DNA of 29,359 nt from assembly GCA_016840285.1 (NCBI GenBank), contig JAEOSR010000121.1, positions 1 to 29,359 of the forward strand, given 5' to 3'. Made by a program: the position numbers and the translations under genes. Source of the DNA: Candidatus Hodarchaeota archaeon (lineage in GTDB: Archaea; Asgardarchaeota; Heimdallarchaeia; Hodarchaeales; Hodarchaeaceae). Shown piece after piece: positions 8,574-17,433 of the stretch (positions within the stretch are counted from its first letter, which is position 1; every line of letters begins with the position of its first letter). The notes under the pieces were generated by a model. The model saw only the letters and a program-made list of their open reading frames with translations, was not told where the DNA came from and made no database searches.

Positions 8574-9515
8574 ATGGCTGGTAAAGGATCTGGCTATGGA
8601 AAAACCATCTTATTTGGAGAACATTTCGTTGTATATGGTGTACCTGCGCTTGCATCTGCAATAGGTGATACAACTACATGTGTTGTTGAATCTAAAGATG
8701 GAAAAGGGTATAAGCTGAATGATGACCGACCAGAAGTTTCTGGATATAAGGAAAAGAAGTTTGATGAGCAAAAAGTATCCATAAAGAACGTGTTGGATTT
8801 TATGGGAGTTAATCTAGAAAATACCTCCCTGAAGATAACATTCGGTGGAAATCTTGTTTGTGCTAGTGGTGTTGGAGCTTCTGCAGCAAGCTGTGTTTCA
8901 CTTGCGAGAGCTATTAATGAGGAATTTAACCTAGGATGGGATAATGAGAAAATAAATAATGCTGCTTATGAAGGAGAAAAGGGATATCATGGTACACCTA
9001 GTGGAATTGATAATACTGCCTCAACATATGGTGGGTTAGTATATTTTATTCGAAATCTTGAAGGGGGCCCCAATACCATGGATACAATTAAACTAGAAAA
9101 ACCAATTGAATTAGTGATTGCAAGCTCAGGAATGACAGCCAACACAGCAGTTGTCGTCGGAGATGTTCGAAAAAAGAAGGAGAAAAATCCTGAATGGTTT
9201 GAGGGGATAGTTAAAGAATACCAAGAAGTAATCGAAAAGGGTCGTGAGGCATTAGAAAGCATGGAATTAGAGCAAGTCGGACAGCTTATGAACAAAAATC
9301 ATGAGCTGCTTCAAAAGGTGACTGTATCTAATGATATCTTGGATAAAATGGTCAAGCTTGCAAAGGATAGCGGTGCTTTAGGAGCTAAAGTAACTGGAAC
9401 TGGACGAGGAGGAAATATAATCGCTTTAACCCCTGGATCGGAACTTCAAGATAAAGTATACAATGCACTCAAAGCCGCGGGACATCCCGCATGGAAAACC
9501 CTAATTGGAGTATAA
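8574..9515 (+). CDS. second mevalonate kinase, bacterial/kinetoplastid-like
   Basis: GHMP kinase of 313 residues. Motif 1 is GYGKTILFGEHFVVYG, the ATP loop is VCASGVGASAASC (second Ser kept), the catalytic Asp is in YHGTPSGIDNTASTYGG, and motif 3 is AKVTGTGRGGN. The pattern of NDDRPEVSGYKEKKFDEQ, the ASGVGASA loop and the TGTGRGG ending is unlike archaeal mevalonate kinases. It recalls the enzymes of kinetoplastids and some bacteria (from memory of those sequences). The start is ATG 8574, with GGTGA a few bases before it. It is followed after 27 bp by the decarboxylase gene, probably in one operon. It may be a true second mevalonate kinase or have taken a different substrate; it is not an isopentenyl phosphate kinase, which has another fold. 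Confidence 0.87.
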   Translation: MAGKGSGYGKTILFGEHFVVYGVPALASAIGDTTTCVVESKDGKGYKLNDDRPEVSGYKEKKFDEQKVSIKNVLDFMGVNLENTSLKITFGGNLVCASGVGASAASCVSLARAINEEFNLGWDNEKINNAAYEGEKGYHGTPSGIDNTASTYGGLVYFIRNLEGGPNTMDTIKLEKPIELVIASSGMTANTAVVVGDVRKKKEKNPEWFEGIVKEYQEVIEKGREALESMELEQVGQLMNKNHELLQKVTVSNDILDKMVKLAKDSGALGAKVTGTGRGGNIIALTPGSELQDKVYNALKAAGHPAWKTLIGV

Positions 9516-9542
9516 GCTCTAATATAGAAGGTGGAATAAGAA

Positions 9543-10847
9543 ATGTACTTTCGGGAATATCTAAACAAACTAGATAAAAACGGAAAAATTACTAGAATTA
9601 AGAAAAAAGTTAGCATAGATATAGAAGCAGCTGCTGTCTTAAAGGCAGCAGAACCGACTCCTCTTCTGTTTGAGAATGTAAAGGAATATTCAGATTTTCA
9701 GGTTGTAGGTAACGTTTTTTGCACGAAGGAAAGCATTGCTGATTATTTTGAGATTACTACAGCAGATTTGATTCCAAAACTCACAACAGCAATTGATGAT
9801 CGAAGCCCACCAGAGGAAATCAGCAGTGCTCCTTGTCAAGAAGTGATTATGGATGCTGTTGATCTGGACAAACTTCCAATTTTAAAACATAATGAACGAG
9901 ACGGTGGTAGATACATCTCTTCTGCAGTTGTTGTGACCAAAGATCCTGAATTTGGTCAAAACCTTGATTTTCATCGTGCAATGCAGTTTGCAAAAAATAG
10001 AATGAGTACGCGGATAATAAAAGGTCGCGATTTTTACAAGTTTCTTGAAAGGTCAGGAGAAGTAGAGGCGGCTTATTGTGTTGGGAACACTCCAAATATA
10101 CTTGTTGCTGCTGCGACATCCGTTAAAACAGGTATCAATGAACTAGAGATTGCAAATGCCCTTTCAAAGACTGAAGTGACAAAAGCCAGCTCTGTTGATC
10201 TCTTGATTCCTGCGGGGTGTGAGATAGTACTCGAAGGAAAAGTTGTCATGAAGGATCGCTCAGAAGAGGGGCCTTTTATCGATCTGACTGAAACATATGA
10301 TATTGTACGAGATGAACCTGTCTTTGAAGTGAATACAATCACCCATAGAAAGAATCCAGTTTGGCAAGCTCTTGTCCCTGGTGCTTTAGAACATAAAGTT
10401 CTCATGGGAATGCCGCGAGAGCCAACAATTTTTAAGTCTGTGAATGAAGCAGGAGTAAAATGTTTGGATGTAAATGTAAACCCTGGTGGTTCCTCATGGC
10501 TTCATGCTATTGTGAGGATTAATAAGCAAAACGAAGAAGATGGTAAGAAAGCTATCCATGCTGCTTTTGCTGGACATAGAAGTTGTAAACATGTATTCGT
10601 TGTAGATAAAGATATCGATATCTACAATCCATTAGAGGTGGAATGGTCGATGGCAACTCGTTTTCAAGCTGAACGAGATCTAGTAGACATTGGAAAGGAA
10701 CCAGGTTCAAGCTTGGATCCAAGTGCGGAACCAGGAACCAAAATCACAAATAAAATTGGATTTGATTTCACAGCACCTTTAGTGACCAAGGGGAAAAGCT
10801 TTGCACGAGCAGAGTTTCCCAAAGTAGATCTAAAGGATTATATGTAA
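9543..10847 (+). CDS. anhydromevalonate phosphate decarboxylase (UbiD family)
   Basis: UbiD-family decarboxylase of 434 residues. In the archaeal mevalonate pathway this enzyme converts trans-anhydromevalonate 5-phosphate to isopentenyl phosphate using prenylated FMN. Family landmarks are MYFREYLNKLDKNGKI, PILKHNERDGGRYISSAVVV, the catalytic-site stretch RSEEGPFIDLTETYDIV, and VPGALEHKVLMGMPREPTIF. The EGPFIDLT form fits the archaeal pathway branch better than quinone-pathway UbiD (EGPFGE). The context is decisive: mevalonate kinases lie upstream, and phosphomevalonate dehydratase, UbiX and IPP isomerase are nearby. A GGTGG precedes the ATG. A generic UbiD role is the alternative but less likely. 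Confidence 0.88.
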   Translation: MYFREYLNKLDKNGKITRIKKKVSIDIEAAAVLKAAEPTPLLFENVKEYSDFQVVGNVFCTKESIADYFEITTADLIPKLTTAIDDRSPPEEISSAPCQEVIMDAVDLDKLPILKHNERDGGRYISSAVVVTKDPEFGQNLDFHRAMQFAKNRMSTRIIKGRDFYKFLERSGEVEAAYCVGNTPNILVAAATSVKTGINELEIANALSKTEVTKASSVDLLIPAGCEIVLEGKVVMKDRSEEGPFIDLTETYDIVRDEPVFEVNTITHRKNPVWQALVPGALEHKVLMGMPREPTIFKSVNEAGVKCLDVNVNPGGSSWLHAIVRINKQNEEDGKKAIHAAFAGHRSCKHVFVVDKDIDIYNPLEVEWSMATRFQAERDLVDIGKEPGSSLDPSAEPGTKITNKIGFDFTAPLVTKGKSFARAEFPKVDLKDYM

Positions 10848-11058
10848 ACCATCGATTATTAATATCCGATAAAAACGATCCTCGAAACCGTGTCATCTAT
10901 GCACCTCGATTAAGAGAGATTAATCAAAAATTCTTCCTCCTCCTATTTTTTGAAAAATCTAAAAAAAAAGAATGAAAAGAACACCATCGAATTATCTTTT
11001 CCAGCAGTAACTCTTATTATTAAAACTCTTAAATTAAGGTGGTTTATACTAATAACTA

Positions 11059-11586
11059 TTGTTTCTTTCTTTTGGCAGCTGCTCTCATACTGAGCATGCA
11101 TTACTTCAATATCTTCGTGATTTAGGATTTTCATCCATTATGACTGATTGGGAGAACGTGTGTAAGTTACCATACGTGAGTCTTTCTGAGAATGGAAATG
11201 ATTGAATCGTTTCCATCTCTGACAAGGGGAGAGCTTATTATTCTCATATTGACACTCTTGTCCAGCAGCTTCCTCCACCCATAGCATCAGATTCACGAGC
11301 TATTGATTCTACTCTTAACGATCTGCGTAATCGTGTCAACCAATCATTTCAAAATGATCCTGTGAAACATCACCAACTCAAAACGGTTATTAGAGAGGTG
11401 GCGGGGGGCCTTCTGAATGAATACTTACAGATTCAGGGTGGGACTGATTGGTGTTTAATAAAGAAATATGTAGATTTACTGGACATCGAAGGAATCCACC
11501 CTGACAACCATTCCCAACGATTTACACTCTTAGAATTGATGTACGCACAGATGGAAGACAATCTGCAGAAAAAACCATCCTCCTAA
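11059..11586 (+). pseudogene. winged-helix-like protein gene interrupted by TGA
   Basis: One frame, 11059-11586, reads as a coherent protein except for a TGA at 11203-11205. The upstream part begins at TTG 11059 and contains HTEHALLQYLRDLGFSSI; the downstream part resumes IVSISDKGRAYYSHIDTL and runs to a TAA after KKPSS. The pattern (helix LLQYLRDLGF, strand IVSISDKG, helix RAYYSHI) resembles a winged-helix domain, followed by a helical C-terminal domain of about 90 residues. No start codon with a clear ribosome site lies right after the stop; a GTG at 11362 would leave only 74 residues. The stop could have come from CGA or TGG by one transition. The family is not recognised. It is adjacent to the similarly damaged large gene downstream. 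Confidence 0.55.
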
Positions 11587-11635
11587 TGTTGATTTTTCCC
11601 TTTTCCTCTTTTTTATATTCATCAGAATTTTTGAA

Positions 11636-11643
11636 TTTATATA
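11636..11643 (+). promoter_or_regulatory. TATA box before the large island gene
   Basis: TTTATATA about 26 bp before an ATG at 11665. That ATG opens the reading MVGRRIPNHCSPHEDENGL, then TGA at 11722. The spacing suggests the ancestral start of the large gene was a leaderless mRNA beginning there. Confidence 0.4.
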
Positions 11644-11664
11644 GGCTAGGCAAGAATAGTTAGT

Positions 11665-11923
11665 ATGGTAGGACGAAGAATCCCAAATCATTGTTCTCCA
11701 CACGAGGATGAAAATGGCCTTTGAGGAAGAAACGCATCAACAGCAAGATGAGGAACACATACAGCTTCAAAAACAGAGAGAAAACGACCAATTCCAGCGT
11801 GAGCTTGATGAGATCATTACTCGACTGGAAAATGACCAATTCCAAAAATAACTAGATGAAATCATAGCACGACTTGAACACGAATCTCAAGAGCATGAAG
11901 AAGATATATCCTTACATGAATCA
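11665..11923 (+). pseudogene. damaged 5' end of the large island gene
   Basis: In frame with the large gene, codons run from ATG 11708 (MKMAFEEETHQQQDEEHIQ) to a TAA at 11849-11851 and then continue open into the 1142-codon frame at 11924. The stop falls inside the second copy of a 16-codon repeat; the first copy has a sense codon at that place (GAG; the preceding pair is CAG-CGT versus CAA-AAA). An earlier ATG at 11665, at the right distance from a TATA box, is in a different frame and meets TGA at 11722, so a frameshift may also be present. The 5' end therefore carries at least one lesion. Confidence 0.5.
11780..11875 (+). repeat. 48-bp tandem repeat, two copies
   Basis: Copies at 11780-11827 and 11828-11875 encode ENDQFQRELDEIITRL and ENDQFQK*LDEIIARL. 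The differences are mostly synonymous or conservative except for the stop, so the units were under coding selection before the nonsense change. They form part of a charged, helical, coiled-coil-like N-terminus. Confidence 0.7.
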
Positions 11924-14900
11924 GTGTCTGAGGGAAAGTCAGAACAGCAAGATATGCTTGAAAAGTTTTTAACGACAAAGCATGATAACCACGAGGAGGA
12001 AAGTACTGAAGAGGAGCAAACACAAAACCAAGAGGTAGTAAAGATTGAATATTCACTACTAGAGGAACAAGATTCCGTGAGGAATCATGAAGTCGATTTA
12101 AACCAGCCACAAGAGCAAGAAGAACATGCAATCACGAAGCCTCTTGACCAGGTATCTCAACCCCCGTTTGAAGAAGATATTTCTTCCCATCAATCAGTAA
12201 CCGAAGAAAAGTCAGACAAACAAAACTCACATGAACAAAGAATCGATGTTTGTGATGAGCTTACCTACCAGCATGAGGAAATTCCAGAAGAACAACAAAT
12301 ACAAAGCCAGGATTTAACAAAAACCATAGATATTAGGAGAGATCAAGAGGTAAAGCTCGCTCTGCTCCAAAGGAAAGAAAAAAACACGCAAATCCAACAA
12401 GATCTTGATAGGAATATCAAACATATTAACCAAGTGTCTCAGCCGCTCTTATCAACTGAAAAAGAAACTTCTTCCCAGGAGTCTATACCAGAAAGAGCAC
12501 TAAAACCATATCAAGTTTCTGACAACCAACTTGAGGAAAAGCAAACGTTCAGAGTGAAGAACAAAGATCAACAGCTGTTTAAGCAATGCCAAGAGAATCA
12601 ATCAAGAAGGGATTCCATAGAATCACATTTTTTCAAGTTCAATGACATGGAGAGTCCTGAAGGACAATTATTCACAAAACTCATGAATTCCAGCTTAAGT
12701 AGAGTAAATAGATCAAAGAGTATTGCAATAGAGGTCGTATTAAGAGAAAAAGACTTTAATGACAAATTCAATGTTAATGAAGATGATGTAAACAACGATC
12801 TGATGAGGTCTCAAAAGACTTTCAACCTTCTAGATGAGGCAACCAAAAATATCAATGAAGCTTTAACAGTGATATCAGCGAGAAGAGAAATTCATATTGA
12901 CAATGTCCATCTATGGAAAAACTGGGAAACAAATAAACTGGTTAAAAGGGAATACAATATCATTCGATTGTTTTTTTTGGTTAATACTGAAAAATCTTCA
13001 ATTGGAAATGCAATAACTAGTTTGGAAAATATAGGAATCAAAGGTGTTTTATCACCAATTCACAACAATGTTAGATCAGAGCTAATTCGAGCTTTTGATT
13101 GTCAAAAGAATTTCACCGTAGAAAATGAAAAATATCGGGAGAGATTAGAATATATACTGAATTCTCCGTTTATTGATATTAGAGTGTTAATAGGTACAAC
13201 TAAAGGTTCAACAGGAATATTCACTATCGATGATACTGATCTACCAACACTTTATAGGTTTTCAAAGTCTTTAGAGTTTAGTGCTTATCACAATGAATCT
13301 ATTCAACCAAAAATCAATATCTCCCCAAATATGTCAGTCAAGAGTTTTGTTAATAATCATTTACTCAATACAGTATTTGAGACAGTCAGTTCTACAAAAT
13401 TCAAAGAAGTGACTGATTCATTATTGGAAATAAGAACTACCGAAAGATTTCTTTCTTTAATTAATCTCATGAGACAATCAGAGAAAGAAAAGATCAAAGA
13501 AATAACAAAACAGTGTGGATTCCTAGAAGTTTTAAATATCAAACCAAATAGTGTGATTTTTGATGGGAGGATAGATAGGCGGAGAATGAGGGAAGAAATT
13601 AAAACAAAATTTAGTGAATTATTCAGAGATATCGAAGGAAGGCATGATAGAGGTGCACTACAATTTGGGAAGGCAGAGAAAAATACTTTATCAAAAACCA
13701 ACTTAGAATTATCTGTAAATGTTGTCTCACGTATTGCATCATTAGCTGTTGATTATCTGATGGATTTAAACGACCCAAGGTTTTTAGCAATAACTCAAGA
13801 GATCTATAATATTGGAAGAAACCTATGGCTCTCTCCAAGTAGACCATTAAATCGTTATCCTGAATCTGCTCACACAGATATATTGATGAAAACAGTCACT
13901 TTAACATCCATGTTTTTATGTTCTTTTAACAATATAAATACCAAGATTGATATAGACGAACGGTGGAAATCTAGAGAGCTAAGTGGAGCTCCTCGAATTT
14001 CAAAAGATGTTTTCCCTGAAAGTGCTGGGTTATGTTTTAATGACCCCATTGACGCATTGTGGAAAATTAACCAACTTAAAATCAATGTTTTTGAATATGC
14101 AGCTGCACCTAAAGATGTTAACCATGGTAGTAAATTATTTAGGAAGTGGTATTCTAATGAAAGGATGACAAATGACTTGAGACTTAGGGCAGCCTACATT
14201 CCAACAATTTATTCACTTTTCAGAATTCTTGGATTCTCGGAGATTAAATCGGTTACTATAACATCCAAATGGTTTAAAGAAGGCTCTAGCATAACTTGGG
14301 GTAACACTGATCAATACAAAACAGTAATGTCTGGAAAATCAAATAAAAAATACTTTGTTTCTCATTCTAGAACACCTCGAGAAATCTCGTTGTTTTCACA
14401 TGTATATGGTTTATATTTGGGAGGAGAACACGGGCAGGGTGTTGATGGGATGGTAATTTCACCATATTTAGAATCTCATAGGGAGTATGATTATAGAGCT
14501 ACGTTATGGGAGATTAAAAGACCCTCTGTAAGAATAGAAAATCAAAAAGCTAATAGGAGAATAAAAGGTTCTTTCTCTCCTTCTTCTAAATTGTTAATTT
14601 CAAATGCTAGAAAAAAAACGGATTGGCCTCAAATGAATCATGGACAATCTTTCTTTGGAATGTTTTTATTTTTTCATTTCAATCCAAATATTACAAGTTT
14701 TAATAAGAGCTTTATACAAGATGATCCTAGTGAATTTAGTCCCGTAAAGGGAGTGAGACAAGGAGGAAGTATCTATTATAGTATTCCACCTGGTGAATCG
14801 TCCATCTTTTTATTTAGAATGAGAGAATTGCAAGAATTAAGGTGTTTATTTGTTGAAGGATCGATTAATATAAAGGAATTGAACTTGATAGGACTTAAAA

Positions 14901-15352
14901 AAACCCATCCAAAAAAGAGAAACAATATGGAGTTTGATTTGCAAATAAAGAAAACCAACGAAACTACTGAAGTGTTCACAACGGAGGGATTAAGACGCCT
15001 TTTAATAGGGACAAAATGCAGAGGAAAGTGGGATGATGATTTACTAAATCGGTCGATATTTAAAACAAGTATTCCAGAAGTGTTGTCACAGGAAAACAGA
15101 TTATTATTCTGGGAGAATAAGATTACTGAAATTGAAGACAAAAATATTAACAAGAGCGCAAAATATATTGAAGTTATAAGACTAATGAAAGAATTTTCTG
15201 ATTCAGTTGATTTTAAGAATATGTTACGAGATATTTTTCCATCCACAAACAGAAGCGCTCTCGGCCTTATGAAAGGAAAAGCTCTAATGTATGAAAATTG
15301 GAGATTGATAGATATTTGTCGGGTATTAAATGTATTATGGAGAAGTGATTAA
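11924..15352 (+). CDS. large unrecognised protein with PD-(D/E)xK-like nuclease motif
   Basis: 1142 uninterrupted codons from the first available start (GTG 11924). Residues 1 to about 230 are rich in Glu, Gln and Lys, with low complexity and probably disordered or coiled. Residues from about 250 to the end are a structured, mostly helical region with ordinary composition. A nuclease-like signature lies at GEHGQGVDGMVISPY (D841) followed by TLWEIKRPS (E863, K865): D-x21-E-x-K, with hydrophobic residues around both parts, as in restriction-type PD-(D/E)xK cores. No helicase, methylase or P-loop motif is visible. It sits in an island that separates isoprenoid genes and follows a broken winged-helix-like gene. 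A defence or mobile-element nuclease is a reasonable guess, not established. The damaged 5' end makes it unclear whether a functional protein is made. Confidence 0.7.
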   Translation: MSEGKSEQQDMLEKFLTTKHDNHEEESTEEEQTQNQEVVKIEYSLLEEQDSVRNHEVDLNQPQEQEEHAITKPLDQVSQPPFEEDISSHQSVTEEKSDKQNSHEQRIDVCDELTYQHEEIPEEQQIQSQDLTKTIDIRRDQEVKLALLQRKEKNTQIQQDLDRNIKHINQVSQPLLSTEKETSSQESIPERALKPYQVSDNQLEEKQTFRVKNKDQQLFKQCQENQSRRDSIESHFFKFNDMESPEGQLFTKLMNSSLSRVNRSKSIAIEVVLREKDFNDKFNVNEDDVNNDLMRSQKTFNLLDEATKNINEALTVISARREIHIDNVHLWKNWETNKLVKREYNIIRLFFLVNTEKSSIGNAITSLENIGIKGVLSPIHNNVRSELIRAFDCQKNFTVENEKYRERLEYILNSPFIDIRVLIGTTKGSTGIFTIDDTDLPTLYRFSKSLEFSAYHNESIQPKINISPNMSVKSFVNNHLLNTVFETVSSTKFKEVTDSLLEIRTTERFLSLINLMRQSEKEKIKEITKQCGFLEVLNIKPNSVIFDGRIDRRRMREEIKTKFSELFRDIEGRHDRGALQFGKAEKNTLSKTNLELSVNVVSRIASLAVDYLMDLNDPRFLAITQEIYNIGRNLWLSPSRPLNRYPESAHTDILMKTVTLTSMFLCSFNNINTKIDIDERWKSRELSGAPRISKDVFPESAGLCFNDPIDALWKINQLKINVFEYAAAPKDVNHGSKLFRKWYSNERMTNDLRLRAAYIPTIYSLFRILGFSEIKSVTITSKWFKEGSSITWGNTDQYKTVMSGKSNKKYFVSHSRTPREISLFSHVYGLYLGGEHGQGVDGMVISPYLESHREYDYRATLWEIKRPSVRIENQKANRRIKGSFSPSSKLLISNARKKTDWPQMNHGQSFFGMFLFFHFNPNITSFNKSFIQDDPSEFSPVKGVRQGGSIYYSIPPGESSIFLFRMRELQELRCLFVEGSINIKELNLIGLKKTHPKKRNNMEFDLQIKKTNETTEVFTTEGLRRLLIGTKCRGKWDDDLLNRSIFKTSIPEVLSQENRLLFWENKITEIEDKNINKSAKYIEVIRLMKEFSDSVDFKNMLRDIFPSTNRSALGLMKGKALMYENWRLIDICRVLNVLWRSD

Positions 15353-15423
15353 GAAGAAAAAAGCCTTAAGACTTTGACAAACTAACTAATCCGAAAAAAG
15401 AAAAAAATGAAATAATTTTATGG

Positions 15424-15813
15424 TTATTTTATTAAAACTTCGCCTTTATCGCCATCCACGATCAAGTTCATTCCTGTTTTGATTTGGGTTACATCAATTT
15501 GATCTACACAAGGGAGTGCTGAAATAATTGTGCCAACCGCTACAATCGCTTCACAATCTTGGAGGATCAGTGCCTTTGGTCCTTTTCCCGTCTTGGCCAT
15601 CTGATAAATTACATATGATCCGACTGTTGAACCTTTTCCTGTCGGGAACACCAATATTTTATCCGTGGTGTCCACACCTTCTAATTCGTGACCTTTCTCC
15701 ACTACTATCCCTGTTTCTGGATCTATTCCACCGTAAAACGAGATGCTGTCTTTTGTAACTAAGGCTTCTCCTTCGGTCTTTCCGTGATAAATCCTTCTAC
15801 CTGTCAGCTTCAT
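15424..15813 (-). CDS. phosphomevalonate dehydratase small subunit (aconitase X swivel domain)
   Basis: Swivel-domain partner of the aconitase X large subunit. The complex dehydrates (R)-5-phosphomevalonate to trans-anhydromevalonate 5-phosphate. 129 residues from ATG 15813. The conserved loop with the active-site serine is FPTGKGSTVGSYVIYQM; other landmarks are GRRIYHGKTEGEALVTKD and ALPCVDQIDVTQIKTGMN. The start is fixed by GGAGG seven bases upstream, and the ATG overlaps the TGA of the large-subunit gene (ATGA), so the two are translationally coupled. A degraded second copy of its 3' end lies at 17260-17377. Confidence 0.92.
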   Translation of the reverse strand: MKLTGRRIYHGKTEGEALVTKDSISFYGGIDPETGIVVEKGHELEGVDTTDKILVFPTGKGSTVGSYVIYQMAKTGKGPKALILQDCEAIVAVGTIISALPCVDQIDVTQIKTGMNLIVDGDKGEVLIK

Positions 15814-17025
15814 TTCAAGGCCTCCTCTATACATTCATCTACAGACATCAGCCTGACTGAGAATTTATTCCTCCCCGATCCATAATAACACATTTTAGCT
15901 GAATCGGATGCCAAGCCATGGAATCGTCCTTTGATTGGAGCAACGACACAGCAGGTATCTGCAGCAACTTTTGCTCCAGAATCTTCAATCATTTTTGTGA
16001 AACCCATACGATCTGCGATTTGCTTAGTGGGCCGAGCTGTTGTGATCCATACCTCTTTGTTAGGATTTACTTCTTTGCCCTCAAATTGTTGAGCAATGTA
16101 TTCCAATTCTGCTAGAGAGGCGTGGGGACATCCTAAGCTTATAAAATCAATCTCTGTATCTTCATTGAGATCAGCTATTGCTTTATTTATGTCATCTTCT
16201 GAGACTTCTGTGGTTTCAGAAGGAATTTTGTCTACTCTATCAGGGGTAATTCCTTCTATATGGAATAATGCCACTCCACCATAGGTTGCGTATGATGCAC
16301 AAAATGATTTGAGTTCTTCTACAGAAGCTTTTGGAATTCCAGTTATATAACTGATCTTCTTTCCCAGACGATCACCAAGGACTTTACCTAAGGCTCCAAA
16401 CTGGAATGTTCCTTCAATTTTTGTCTTCACTTCAACTTTAACCGTTGGCTGCCTGTTTTCATCAAGGTGGAAGCCATATTCTGGTGTCTTCCCGACAAGA
16501 GCCGCACTGAGAGCGCTGGGCCCACCTTCTCGATTCGTTCGTGCGCCTAAGACTGAGTTTGCATAACATACAGCGCTACTTTCAGACCACGCAATGTTTT
16601 GGCCGTAATGAGGCAAGTTACCATACAGGTAGGGGGTGCAACTGCAAGTTGTGATCACACCCATCTTTCCAAACGCTTCTACTACCCGATGTTGGTTTTC
16701 TGCAAACTCTTCACTGATATTAAGTTTGCGCCACTCTTCAAGATCCATTCTGTACCAAAGGCACTCAAATAGCCAGAAGTATTCCAGCAGGATTAAGAGT
16801 GGTAAAAACTCGTACTTTGCCATCAGCAGCCATATCAGCTAACCATTCCAGGCCTGGTTCATTTAAGTTTGCATAACTTACACCAGCAATCTGAACTGAT
16901 GTTATGTCTATCAGTCGCTTAGCACCGTAAATATCCCCAAGCGTAACTAATATTTCCATAGCTTTTTGTGTGGCTTTTCCATACTTCCCTGCAGCCATAT
17001 CTTGTTCTTCAGGAGTTAGTTTCAT
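15810..17025 (-). CDS. phosphomevalonate dehydratase large subunit (aconitase X), frameshifted
   Basis: Catalytic, iron-sulfur-bearing subunit of phosphomevalonate dehydratase. It is encoded in two frames. The first 81 codons (MKLTPEEQDMAAGKYGKA to RVFTTLNPAG) end in a stop a few codons later, at 16768. The rest (MDLEEWRKLNISEEF from 16748 to EEALK) is in another frame. Cluster-ligand cysteines are likely in TTCSCTPYLYG, FISLGCPHAS and AADTCCVVAP. Conserved AWSESSAVCYANSVLGARTN and YGFHLDENRQPT are present. The segment between NPAG and MDLEEW (16782-16749) is 34 nt, so the frame shifts there. Everything else is well conserved and the pathway depends on this subunit, so sequencing error or very recent damage is likelier than an old pseudogene. 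Overlaps the small-subunit gene by 4 bp. Confidence 0.88.
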
Positions 17026-17259
17026 TTTTTTCCATCCACTTATTTTCTTGATTCCATTTTTTTTAGTATAAGTTGGAAAAAATGGTGAATTAATTTATTT
17101 ATCTATTGATAATTTTGGATGGTGTTGAGAAATATTAGCACTAATGACTCTTTTGCAAAGAGAGTACATATAAACAAGGTCAAATCCAAAATGATGACAT
17201 AATACGAAAATAATAAATACAAAGTAAAAAAAAATAATATTAATACTGCAAAATAGTGA

Positions 17260-17377
17260 CATTGGTGTATTAATACTAGGTGAGATTCCCTGTGTTGATC
17301 AAATTGACGTCAGTCAAATCAAAACAGGAATGAATTTGACCGTTGATGGTGACAATGGCAAAATTGAGATGAAATAA
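17260..17377 (+). pseudogene. relic of a second aconitase X small-subunit gene (3' end only)
   Basis: The plus-strand frame ending in TAA at 17375-17377 encodes IPCVDQIDVSQIKTGMNLTV, then DGDNGKIEMK. This aligns residue by residue with the C-terminus of the intact small subunit (LPCVDQIDVTQIKTGMNLIV, then DGDKGEVLIK). The DNA is also similar, with a run of about 20 identical bases around AAATCAAAACAGGAATGAA. Upstream, only about ten more residues (IGVLILGE) align before similarity ends; no start or Ser loop remains. The relic is inverted relative to the intact gene and lies just upstream of the large-subunit gene. Confidence 0.8.
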
Positions 17378-17433
17378 CGAAGTTATTTCCTCCCCTTTTC
17401 TCTTTCTTTCAATATTTTTCTGTTTTCTTAAGC

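Noticed and set aside
8574..9515. The second GHMP kinase as the missing isopentenyl phosphate kinase.
   Set aside because: Isopentenyl phosphate kinase has the amino acid kinase fold; this protein has clear GHMP motifs.
10943..11134. 63-codon minus-strand ORF beside the broken winged-helix gene.
   Set aside because: Phe-rich tail from a poly-A/T tract; the plus-strand frame is more protein-like.
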